The notes under the pieces: generated by a model
The model's database searches: none
What the model was told of the DNA's origin: nothing
Seen by the model: the letters and a program-made list of their open reading frames with translations, nothing else
In this document: one piece after another, positions 1 to 7,691 of the stretch
Layout: each line of letters begins with the position of its first letter
Position numbering within the stretch: the stretch's first letter is position 1
DNA from: Flagellimonas algicola
Lineage (GTDB): Bacteria > Bacteroidota > Bacteroidia > Flavobacteriales > Flavobacteriaceae
Direction of reading: 5' to 3'
Assembly (NCBI RefSeq): GCF_005937185.1
Contig: NZ_VCNI01000002.1
Location: forward strand, 1,550,001 to 1,614,000
DNA: 64,000 bases
Program-made: the position numbers and the translations under genes

Positions 1-2
1 TA

Positions 3-152
3 GGGTTTGACCTGGAAACCGGAGGACACGTTTTTCAGTTGCATTTTACCAATGCCCAACCTATGAACACCAATTATTTTTTGGGTCAGGCAACAGGGGA
101 TTGGGGTGATGGAGACATCTTCTTTGGGTTCAATTTATCAAGGGTATTTTAA
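3..152 (+). CDS. DUF5777 family beta-barrel protein, C-terminal end (partial)
   Basis: Only the last 49 codons are in the window; the reading frame is open from base 3 to the TAA at 150-152. The tail contains ETGGHVFQLHFTNAQ and ends FFGFNLSRVF, which resembles the C-terminal strands of DUF5777 outer-membrane beta-barrel proteins of Bacteroidetes. The complete gene at 1497-2423 belongs to the same family, so two paralogs flank this small cluster. The function of the family is not established. The aromatic C-terminal residue is usual for outer-membrane barrels. The next gene starts 10 bases downstream, so the two are probably co-transcribed. Confidence 0.7.
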   Translation, partial: GFDLETGGHVFQLHFTNAQPMNTNYFLGQATGDWGDGDIFFGFNLSRVF

Positions 153-162
153 GACAAACAGC

Positions 163-444
163 ATGAGAAAAGGTTTGGCAAAAATTCCGGTGGCACAGGC
201 ATTTTGTGATGATTGTGCAAGTGGTATAAAGAAACAGCTTCTTGGAATAGAGGGGATATACAATGTATGCACCAATCCAATGGATTCCTTGGTTTGGTTT
301 CATTTTGGCAGTGCCAATGAACTCGCTTTGGCGCTTAACAAATTAATGGAAATAGGACACCCACCTTTAGGGGATAAAATAAAGAAAGAAAATTACGTGC
401 CGCCTTTGTGCCAGTGTACCAAGGTTGGTTCCAGTGCGGCATAA
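163..444 (+). CDS. HMA-like CxxC protein
   Basis: A 93-residue protein, starting at ATG 163 rather than the in-frame ATG at 106, because the earlier start lies inside the preceding gene. Residues 14-18 read FCDDC, followed by an amphipathic helix (SGIKKQLLGIEGI) and a strand, the order seen in heavy-metal-associated (HMA) ferredoxin-fold domains, where CxxC binds Cu(I), Zn or Hg. A second cysteine pair, CQC, lies near the C terminus (residues 83-85) and could add a ligand. No signal peptide is seen, so it is probably cytoplasmic. Metal binding is inferred from the motif; the glycine and methionine usual before CxxC are absent, so divergence is possible. Confidence 0.5.
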   Translation: MRKGLAKIPVAQAFCDDCASGIKKQLLGIEGIYNVCTNPMDSLVWFHFGSANELALALNKLMEIGHPPLGDKIKKENYVPPLCQCTKVGSSAA

Positions 445-448
445 CTAC

Positions 449-480
449 TTTGAAAAGGGAAATTAGTTTTAGTAGTTTTG
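449..480 (+). promoter_or_regulatory. Candidate Bacteroidetes sigma-ABfr promoter
   Basis: TTTG at 449-452 and TAGTTTTG at 473-480 are separated by 20 bases, matching the Bacteroidetes form TTTG / TAnnTTTG. It lies directly after the HMA-like gene and 45 bases before the OB-fold gene, so it would start a transcript covering 526-2423. The match is to a consensus only. Confidence 0.5.
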
Positions 481-525
481 GACCCAGGGTTTTAAGTAAG
501 GCCCTGGGTTTCTATTGAAGGCAAG

Positions 526-960
526 ATGCGAAGTTTGACAAGTAAAAACCGTTTGATCCTGTGGATGGCAGTTGGTCTTTTGATCTTGGGCATATGTATT
601 GTTTGGTTCATAGCGTCAGCAAAATCTATGGATATGGCCAATGCAGAACCTGAGCTGTACATGAGTGCGAACGATTTGGTGGATTTGCTGGAAAAAAAGG
701 ACGGAGCTGGCCTATTGTCCGCTGAGAAGGTTATTGAAATAACAGGTGCAATCAAGGAAATCAATAAAAAGAATAACCGACTTACTGTTATCTTGCATGT
801 TCAGGGAAAGGAACATCCGTCCATTATTTGTGATATGATGGAAGGTCAAGAAAATCTTATCAAGGAATTTGAACCGACAGACACTTTGGTTATCAAAGGT
901 GTTTTCAAAGGCATTTTAAAAGATGCCATATTTTTGAATTGTGTAGTAAGTCATGAATAA
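526..960 (+). CDS. OB-fold (tRNA_anti-like) membrane-anchored protein
   Basis: A 144-residue protein with one N-terminal membrane segment (about residues 9-30) and a downstream domain resembling the Bacteroidetes OB-fold tRNA_anti-like family: an SANDLVDLL segment, a beta-rich core (VIEITGAIKEI, LTVILHV) and the closing strands DTLVIKGVFKG ... AIFLNCVV. The family is found on small exported or lipid-anchored proteins of unknown function; nucleic-acid binding should not be assumed. Its last 8 bases overlap the YceI gene, suggesting translational coupling. A good promoter match lies just upstream. Confidence 0.6.
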   Translation: MRSLTSKNRLILWMAVGLLILGICIVWFIASAKSMDMANAEPELYMSANDLVDLLEKKDGAGLLSAEKVIEITGAIKEINKKNNRLTVILHVQGKEHPSIICDMMEGQENLIKEFEPTDTLVIKGVFKGILKDAIFLNCVVSHE

Positions 961-1507
961 TATGGGTAAACTTCTACCTTTTTTAGTATTGATCGCCTTT
1001 AACGGGTTTGGACAAGTGGCTACCAAATCCATTGCAAGACAGGGTCATGTCTCATTTTTCTCCTACACTTCTGTAGAACACATAAAGGCGGAGAATAATC
1101 AGGTGCTGAGTATTGTTGACTCAACCACTGGTGAAATTGCCGTGAGCATGCTCATGAATGCCTTTGTTTTTGAAAAAGCCTTGATGCGGGAACATTTCAA
1201 CGAAAGTTATGTGGAATCCGATATTTATCCCAAGGCCACTTTTGTAGGTACCATTATGGATTTTGATCCTACTCTTGAAGGTGAACAAACAAGAATGGTG
1301 GAAGGTAGGTTCAATATGCATGGGGTTACCAAAGAACTTCAAATCAAGACCAAAATAACGCGCAACAACGAGACCTTTATCCTTTCAGGGACTTTTGAAA
1401 CCCTGGTCAGGGATTATGAAATAAAGATTCCACCACTTCTGGCGGGGAATATTGCAAAGACCATTTCAGTGGATTTTAATTTTGAATGTATGCCCTATGA
1501 AAACTAG
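953..1507 (+). CDS. YceI-like family protein
   Basis: A 184-residue protein with a signal peptide of about 20 residues ending near FNGFGQ. The rest matches the YceI lipocalin-like fold: SFFSYTSVEHIKAENN, a HFNESYVESDIYPKATF segment typical of the family, then GRFNMHGVTKEL and a closing IPPLLAGNIAKTISVDFNF. YceI proteins are periplasmic and bind isoprenoid-type or other amphiphilic ligands; the ligand here is unknown. It overlaps the preceding gene by 8 bases and the following one by 11, so the three genes form one operon. YceI next to a DUF5777 barrel suggests they act together at the outer membrane, which is inference. Confidence 0.85.
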   Translation: MNNMGKLLPFLVLIAFNGFGQVATKSIARQGHVSFFSYTSVEHIKAENNQVLSIVDSTTGEIAVSMLMNAFVFEKALMREHFNESYVESDIYPKATFVGTIMDFDPTLEGEQTRMVEGRFNMHGVTKELQIKTKITRNNETFILSGTFETLVRDYEIKIPPLLAGNIAKTISVDFNFECMPYEN

Positions 1508-2423
1508 AGTTTTTTGGACGCTATTGGTTTTTTGCCTCTTTGTAAATCAAATAATGGCACAAAATGAGCTGCTGGATATTTTGGAAAAGGAGCATACTGA
1601 TACGGTGCCTCAATTTGTCCCAGCTACATTTAAGTCTACCCGGATTACCTACGGACATTCTGTTGAGACCCGTAAAAAAGGAATTTTGGAGGTGTTTGCG
1701 GCAACAAGGTTTTGGAATACCCCGGAGTTACGTTCCCAAAGTTTTGGGGCGGACAAATTGAATGCCCGTATTGCCTTGGAATATGGAATCAGTGATAGAC
1801 TTACCACGGGCTTGGGGGGATCAACATGGGATGGTCTTTTTGATGCCTTTGTGAAATATAGATTGGTAAGACAGCAGGCAAGTGGCCAGGGGTCGCCAAT
1901 TGGGCTTACTGTTTTTCAAAATGCAAGCTATAACAGTCATGCCATTAGCAACCCCAATGTTGAAGATGATTTTTCCAATAGATTGTCGTTTACCACCCAA
2001 CTGCTCATTGCAAAAAAGATCAGTTCTGATTTCTCCTTGCAAATTGCCCCAACCTTTATCCACAGAAGTGCGGTTTATACGCAAGATGAAAGGCAAAATC
2101 ATTTGGCCCTAGGCTTTGGGGGTAGGTATAAATTGGGGCCACACGTATCGTTGGTGAGTGAATACTATAGAGTTTTCAACCCGGTTGAAAGTATAGATAC
2201 CTATGGCCCATTTGGAATTGGTGTAAATTGGGAATTGGGCGATGTAATGCTTCAGTTTATGCTGACCAATGCGCCCAGTATGGTGGAAAGTTCATTTATT
2301 GCAGAAACCAGGAACAATTTCAATTTTAAGAACCCCAACCTAAATTTTGGGTTTAATTTCACCTACATCATTCATTTTAAAAGGCAGCTTAAAGGACTGA
2401 AACAGGGAAATAAAACTCCATAG
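1497..2423 (+). CDS. DUF5777 family beta-barrel protein
   Basis: The start is placed at ATG 1497 (MKTRVFWTLLVF), which gives a clean signal peptide ending near NQIMAQ; an upstream in-frame ATG at 1452 would bury this inside the YceI gene. The mature part of about 290 residues is rich in alternating strands with aromatic ends (LEVFAATRFWN, GISDRLTTGLGGS, ALGFGGRYKLGPHVSL, YRVFNPVE), as in DUF5777 outer-membrane barrels. It lacks the ETGGHVFQ segment of the partial paralog at the window start; the equivalent segment reads ELGDVMLQFMLTNAPSM. Function unknown. Confidence 0.7.
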   Translation: MKTRVFWTLLVFCLFVNQIMAQNELLDILEKEHTDTVPQFVPATFKSTRITYGHSVETRKKGILEVFAATRFWNTPELRSQSFGADKLNARIALEYGISDRLTTGLGGSTWDGLFDAFVKYRLVRQQASGQGSPIGLTVFQNASYNSHAISNPNVEDDFSNRLSFTTQLLIAKKISSDFSLQIAPTFIHRSAVYTQDERQNHLALGFGGRYKLGPHVSLVSEYYRVFNPVESIDTYGPFGIGVNWELGDVMLQFMLTNAPSMVESSFIAETRNNFNFKNPNLNFGFNFTYIIHFKRQLKGLKQGNKTP

Positions 2424-2472
2424 CATTTTGAATATGCCATGACAACCTGCAAAGACTAAAATCAACAAGACC

Positions 2473-2655
2473 ATGTTGGAACATTTCTTTCAATGTCCTT
2501 ATTGCTGGGAAGAAATTTCCTTTCTTTTGGATACTTCAATCCGCCAACAAACCTACGTGGAAGATTGCGAAGTATGCTGTAATCCCATAGAAAGCCAAGT
2601 AGGGTTTGAAAATGGGGAATTGACGCAATTTCAGGTCGGAATGTTGGGACAATAG
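2473..2655 (+). CDS. CPXCG motif-containing cysteine-rich protein
   Basis: A 60-residue protein with CPYC at residues 8-11 and a second pair CEVCC at 32-36, followed by NPIE. This two-knuckle arrangement is the CPXCG cysteine-rich family, a small zinc-ribbon protein of unknown role, usually cytoplasmic. In the usual motif a glycine follows the first CPxC; here it is tryptophan (CPYCW). It ends four bases before the convergent FG-GAP gene. Confidence 0.8.
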   Translation: MLEHFFQCPYCWEEISFLLDTSIRQQTYVEDCEVCCNPIESQVGFENGELTQFQVGMLGQ

Positions 2656-2658
2656 GAA

Positions 2659-5600
2659 TTATTGTATTTCGAGAAGTTGCAAATAATCATTGTTTTTGGC
2701 TACCAAAAGCCCCTTTTTATTGCTGGCAAGTCTTAACATGCAGGCCTGGCTTACATCCCCTGGGATATACAATCCGCTAGCGTAGGGCATTTGAGGTTCA
2801 AAACTTCCGCTTCCGTTCCCTTCCATTAGCAAGCCATATCCAGCATCTTGTCTTGGGGTTTCTACTTCAAATCCGTAAAGATTACCAAAAAGCAGTAGGT
2901 CTTCCAGCCCATCTCCAGTAAAGTCCGTGGCTATGATATCCCTTACAGCTGTTTGTTGGGCTAAATTGGGTAAAGGTCTTGATGTAAAACTACCATCTCC
3001 CTGGTTTTCAAAATAGGCTGAGGCAAAGGTTTTGGATTGGAATTGCACCGCTGTGGCTAGGTTTTCTTTGCCATAGACATCTTCCAGACTTGCAGATGCA
3101 AAATCATGATAGGTGGGAAATTTTTTCTTGATAAATGGCATTTGATTGGAACTACACTCACGTCCGCGTAACGGAAATTGCTTTCCTTCCTGATGATACC
3201 CCAAAACAATGTCCAGGGATCCTGTTTGATCAAAATCTTTGGCATAAATTTCGAAAGGTTCCCGGGATGAAGCTTGATATTTGCTGTTTAATCCAAGATT
3301 ACCGGCTACGAAATCCATATCTCCGTCGGCATCAAAATCCCCAACTTCCAAGCTAAACCACCAACCCGTTTGGTTTTCCAAACCTATATGGTCGGATATG
3401 TTCGTAAATGAACCTTTATGGTTTTTAAAGATTTTGATAGACATCCATTCCCCAACAAGGATCAAATCCGAAAAGCCATCCCCATCAACATCGGCCCAAG
3501 CAGCGTCAGTGACCATCCCCAGATCATCTGGGATTTCCTCTTGCATTGAAGTGAAATTGATACGTCCATTTTCAGTATCATTTCTCCATAAAACACTAGT
3601 TCCGGATAAAGGATATTTTCCAGGTTCTTGCCTACCTCCAACAAACAAATCCAAATCACCATCCTTGTCATAATCATAAGGTCGGACAATGGAACTACTT
3701 GAGGCGACATCCTGATTAAAAGGATTTAAAACCTTACTGAAAAGACCATTTTCATTGACATAAATCCTATCCAAATAATAGTTGGAGCCTGCTTTTTCTT
3801 CATTGCTGCCACTGGCCACATAAAGATCAAGATCACCATCCTTATCCACGTCAAAAAAGGCGGCATCCACGTCTTCATGGATTTTATCTTCAGAAAAAAT
3901 AGTTTGATTTTGAACATGGAATTTACCATTTTCCTGCTGCACATAAAGTGCCCCAGAGTATCCTTTAGCACCTCCAATATAGAAGTCATCCAGCCCATCC
4001 TGGTTGATGTCGCCCACGGCCAGGGCAGGCCCTTCCTGTGACATTTTGTGAGGCAATAGGCTTTCCAGCGCAAAATCGTCATGGAAGTTTTCCGTATGAC
4101 GGTACTTAATCTCAGATGCATCGGTAATATCTTGAAAAAGTATATCGGTGATGCGGTTTTTTTCTTCTTGCGTAGCAACGGCCTTACCATAGTCGACGTG
4201 CATCCGTTGATTTGACCCTAAATTTTGGAAGGTTTGGGATTTACCATCCGGCCAGAGGATTGCTGCCTTTTCTACTTGGGTGGTCTGTGACAAACCAAAG
4301 TGCACCAAGGGCTGCACTGCCGATTGGTATCCGCGGGTAGGATAATTGGTGGCAAATTGTTGTCCGTCGTTTGTTTCTATGGTTACGATTGTACCCACAC
4401 CGAAGGGGTTTCGCGAAGGCCCCTTAAATTCAAACTGAATGTAGTTCTGCTTGCTATTATTTCGCAGCACGGTGGCCGCCTGATCTATATTGTTGATGAC
4501 CAAGTCCAAATCTCCATCATTGTCCAAATCGCCGTAGGCTGCGCCATTGGAAAAGGTTGGGGTTTGAATGCCCCAGTCACTTGTTTTGTTGGTGAAGGTC
4601 AAATCTCCATTGCTCCTAAAAAGATAGTTGGTGGTTTTGCGTTGAGGTGTTTTTTGAACCAACTCCTCAATGACCTTCGGCATTTTTTCGTTGCGATTTT
4701 GTGCCTGTTCCAGCCGTTCCAACTTATACTTTTTAAAATCGTTGTTTCTGAAATCGCGTTTGAGTCCGTTGGTAACGAACAAATCTTTTTGGCCATCATT
4801 GTCAAAATCGGCTAATAGGGGAGCCCAACTCCAATCTGTATTGGAAACATTTGCCATTTGGGCAATCTCACTAAAGTGTCCATCGCCATTGTTCAAGTGT
4901 AACGCATTATACATGTATTGATAGTGAAACCCTTTTTCAACCGCATAGTTGAAGGCTTTGGGATCCATGCCGCTCATACTTGTCTTAATTCCGTAATTGT
5001 CTTCGGCGACCATGTCTAGGGAAATAACCTCTGGTAGCCCATCGTTGTTGATGTCGGCAATGTCGGTTCCCATGGAAAAATTCGAGGTATGCCCCATGGA
5101 GGTTTTGATCCCTTCGGTAAAAGTGCCATCCCTATTGTTGTAATAGAGGTAATCCTGTTCTATATAGTCATTGCCCACATAAATGTCTGGCCAACCGTCG
5201 TTGTTCAGGTCGCCAATGGAAACTCCAAGGCCAAATCCCAAGGAATTACCTATGATACCAGCTTGTTTGGAAATATTGGTGAATTTCCCGTTATCATTTC
5301 TGTATAAACGGTCGCCCACTAGTTCATTTTCCTCATTTTTGAAAACTTCTGGGGTATTGGTATTTACAGGTGCTACATTATGATTTAGTAAAAACAAATC
5401 CAAGTCTCCGTCCCTGTCATAATCAAAGAATGAAGCTTGGGTGCTATAACCGGAGAAATCCAAACCATAGGAAGTGGCCATTTCCGAGAATGTGCCATTT
5501 TTATTGTTGATGTACAGGAGATTCGCCCTGTTTTCTGCCTTTCCTTTCCCTGATTTGCAGATATAAATGTCCAACCAGCCATCCGCATTGATGTCTGCCA

Positions 5601-6027
5601 TAGTCACTCCGGTTGTCCAACCAAAACTTCCCTTTACCTTGGCCTTGGCTGTAATATCCTCGAACTTGAAATCACCTAGATTTTTGTACAATTTGTTTTC
5701 CTTGAGGTTGGCGGTGAAATATATATCGGCAAGTCCATCGTTGTCCACATCTCCAATGGCTACGCCGCCACCGTTGTAAAAATATTCGTAGACCATACTG
5801 TTCATGGCACTGTTTTCTGGAATTTCATTAACGAAACCTATTCCAGATTGGGATGAAGAAATCTCCGTGAATAGAGGTATAGTCTTGTCGCTAGGTTTTT
5901 CGTTGGATTTAGAGCAGGAAAACAAACCTATCAGGCTTAATAGGATTAATGTATAGGATGTGACGTATTTACAACTGATCAAAATACTCCTGCTTTGTAG
6001 GTGAGCGGCCTTAAATTCAATTTCCAC
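2659..6027 (-). CDS. FG-GAP/VCBS repeat lipoprotein with ASPIC/UnbV domain
   Basis: An 1122-residue exported protein. A lipobox-like LIGLFSC puts the lipidated cysteine near residue 38, after an unusually long N-terminal stretch, so the real start may be further in. Many FG-GAP blades follow, each with an acidic calcium-type loop such as DVDNDGLADIYF, DINADGWLDIYI, DYDRDGDLDLFL and DLDNDGDLDLVI. An ASPIC/UnbV domain (GVGTIVTIETNDGQ ... ILWPDGKSQTF) sits near residues 535-610, and a second propeller follows. Such proteins commonly accompany SusC/SusD pairs and are thought to be surface-exposed binding or scaffold proteins. A strong terminator separates it from susD, so it is probably expressed at a lower level by read-through or from its own promoter. 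Confidence 0.85.
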   Translation of the reverse strand: MEIEFKAAHLQSRSILISCKYVTSYTLILLSLIGLFSCSKSNEKPSDKTIPLFTEISSSQSGIGFVNEIPENSAMNSMVYEYFYNGGGVAIGDVDNDGLADIYFTANLKENKLYKNLGDFKFEDITAKAKVKGSFGWTTGVTMADINADGWLDIYICKSGKGKAENRANLLYINNKNGTFSEMATSYGLDFSGYSTQASFFDYDRDGDLDLFLLNHNVAPVNTNTPEVFKNEENELVGDRLYRNDNGKFTNISKQAGIIGNSLGFGLGVSIGDLNNDGWPDIYVGNDYIEQDYLYYNNRDGTFTEGIKTSMGHTSNFSMGTDIADINNDGLPEVISLDMVAEDNYGIKTSMSGMDPKAFNYAVEKGFHYQYMYNALHLNNGDGHFSEIAQMANVSNTDWSWAPLLADFDNDGQKDLFVTNGLKRDFRNNDFKKYKLERLEQAQNRNEKMPKVIEELVQKTPQRKTTNYLFRSNGDLTFTNKTSDWGIQTPTFSNGAAYGDLDNDGDLDLVINNIDQAATVLRNNSKQNYIQFEFKGPSRNPFGVGTIVTIETNDGQQFATNYPTRGYQSAVQPLVHFGLSQTTQVEKAAILWPDGKSQTFQNLGSNQRMHVDYGKAVATQEEKNRITDILFQDITDASEIKYRHTENFHDDFALESLLPHKMSQEGPALAVGDINQDGLDDFYIGGAKGYSGALYVQQENGKFHVQNQTIFSEDKIHEDVDAAFFDVDKDGDLDLYVASGSNEEKAGSNYYLDRIYVNENGLFSKVLNPFNQDVASSSSIVRPYDYDKDGDLDLFVGGRQEPGKYPLSGTSVLWRNDTENGRINFTSMQEEIPDDLGMVTDAAWADVDGDGFSDLILVGEWMSIKIFKNHKGSFTNISDHIGLENQTGWWFSLEVGDFDADGDMDFVAGNLGLNSKYQASSREPFEIYAKDFDQTGSLDIVLGYHQEGKQFPLRGRECSSNQMPFIKKKFPTYHDFASASLEDVYGKENLATAVQFQSKTFASAYFENQGDGSFTSRPLPNLAQQTAVRDIIATDFTGDGLEDLLLFGNLYGFEVETPRQDAGYGLLMEGNGSGSFEPQMPYASGLYIPGDVSQACMLRLASNKKGLLVAKNNDYLQLLEIQ

Positions 6028-6052
6028 TCAGTTTTATCTGATGGGTTTTTAT

Positions 6053-6090
6053 AAAAAACCACCTAAGGACCGCTCTTTGTCCCTAGGTGG
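6053..6090 (-). terminator. Intrinsic terminator after susD
   Basis: On the minus strand a 12-bp stem with one mismatch (arms 6059-6070 and 6079-6090, 8-base loop) is followed by six U. It lies between the end of susD (6141) and the start of the FG-GAP gene (6027), so it should reduce expression of the latter. Confidence 0.8.
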
Positions 6091-6140
6091 CAAGTTACGC
6101 TACTTAAACACGAAACTAACTCAAACTAAACTTAACCGGT

Positions 6141-7673
6141 TTACCATCCAGGGTTTTGATCAAGGTTTTCATTAATGTTGATCTCCTGAAGTGGAATGGG
6201 ATACAGTATATGTTTGTCTTGAAAGTTCTCGGCAAATGGTTTACCATGATTTTCAAGGGTCGTTTGAATGGACTCTGTGGCGGTGCTACCACGTTGCCAA
6301 CGGTACAAATCGAACCAGCGAATCCCAAATTCCATGGACAGCTCTACAGGCCGCTCATGATGACGGATCTGCGTTCTTAGTTCGCTCTGGGACAGACCCG
6401 CCAATGGGACTGCACCACCTCTTTCCCTTACTTTGTTGACTTCAACTATGGCCTCTGCTGTTTTTCCATTTTCGTTAAGAGCTTCCGCATACATCAACAG
6501 TACATCGGCAAAACGAATAATGGTGATGTTGGTACCATTGTAAAAATTGGTGTCTTCATTGAAAGAATACTTTTTGAAGTATTTTGGGTGGTTCAATTCT
6601 CCGGCAACATCGCCATAGGCAACTTCCGTGTCGGAATCGCGGCTGTACATTTGAGAACCTGGGTCATCAAAGAAAATACTGGCGTAAACACGCTCACTGG
6701 GGTCACCAATGCCATCAACATCCGTTCTCATTTCATCTACCAACCATTGTGAAGGATAAAAGAGTTCCCATCCTCCAAAGGCATAAGGGGAAACTTCAAA
6801 GTTGAATACTTGACGCTCATCATTACCATTGGCTCTATCGCCAGTAAACTGAATCTCAAAAACACTTTCACTGCCATTTTCAGCACTTCCGTTAAAATTG
6901 TCGGCGTAATTTTCCAACAAGGCATAATCCATAGCAACTACCTCGGCAAGTTTAGCCTCCGCCTGTGACCATTTTTCTTGGAATAGATACGCTTTTCCCA
7001 AAAGGGCCTTGGCAGCTCCCTGGGTTGCTCTTCCTATCCACTCCCCAGAATGTGCCACTAACATGGCAGACTCAGCTTCGGAAAGGTCTGTTTCAATTTG
7101 GGCCCATACCTCGGCTGGAGTTGCCTGTCCAGGGAAAAGATTGTCTGGGTCCACTTCATAGGTGGTTACCAAGGGTACATTTTCAAAACCGGTCACCAAC
7201 CAAAAATAATAGTATGCCCTCAGGAATTTAGCTTCTCCCATGATCACATCCTTACTCTCTTGGGAAAGGGCTTCCATGTTGGGAACCTGTTGTAAAATCT
7301 GATTGGCACGTCCAATACCGGCATAGGCACTTCGCCAGATATTGAAGGGTCCGCTTTCTTCTGTGGTATTGGTGAAACTTGCCAAGGACCTACTGTAGGT
7401 CTCAGCAGTATTGTTCACCATGTCATCAGCTTTATAGGCCATGGCTGTGTATATTTCCTCAAAAAAGGCCCATTTACTACCGCTGGAGCTATGCAAAGCA
7501 GCATAGGTGGCGGTAAGGGCTTGAAGCGCATGGTCTTCCGTTTGCCAAAAACTGGATTCCGTAAGGACCTCCCTGTTTTCAACTTCTATAAAATCATCGC
7601 TGCAGGAATACATCCCTATTAGGGCCAATACTGCAACTAGAATTAACTTGCTCTCTTTCATGATCTTGATCAT
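6141..7673 (-). CDS. SusD/RagB family nutrient-binding outer membrane lipoprotein
   Basis: A 510-residue SusD-type protein. The lipobox GMYSC puts the lipidated Cys at about residue 24; an alternative ATG lies four codons in, at 7661. Family landmarks are the N-terminal SFWQTEDHALQALTATY, the TPR-like middle (IMGEAKFLRAYYYFWLV, AAKALLGKAYL) and the C-terminal SusD signature ADVLLMYAEALNENG ... VNKVRERGG, ending in an FELCGEGIRWFDL-type segment (MEFGIRWFDLYRW) and ILYPIP. It is the surface lid of the SusC transporter encoded 18 bases upstream, binding the imported substrate outside the cell. The substrate cannot be read from the sequence. Confidence 0.95.
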   Translation of the reverse strand: MIKIMKESKLILVAVLALIGMYSCSDDFIEVENREVLTESSFWQTEDHALQALTATYAALHSSSGSKWAFFEEIYTAMAYKADDMVNNTAETYSRSLASFTNTTEESGPFNIWRSAYAGIGRANQILQQVPNMEALSQESKDVIMGEAKFLRAYYYFWLVTGFENVPLVTTYEVDPDNLFPGQATPAEVWAQIETDLSEAESAMLVAHSGEWIGRATQGAAKALLGKAYLFQEKWSQAEAKLAEVVAMDYALLENYADNFNGSAENGSESVFEIQFTGDRANGNDERQVFNFEVSPYAFGGWELFYPSQWLVDEMRTDVDGIGDPSERVYASIFFDDPGSQMYSRDSDTEVAYGDVAGELNHPKYFKKYSFNEDTNFYNGTNITIIRFADVLLMYAEALNENGKTAEAIVEVNKVRERGGAVPLAGLSQSELRTQIRHHERPVELSMEFGIRWFDLYRWQRGSTATESIQTTLENHGKPFAENFQDKHILYPIPLQEININENLDQNPGW

Positions 7674-7691
7674 TATGTTTTCAATTTTTTG

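Noticed and set aside
106..162. Upstream ATG for the HMA-like gene
   Set aside because: It lies within the end of the preceding DUF5777 frame and adds residues with no resemblance to the domain; ATG 163 follows the stop closely.
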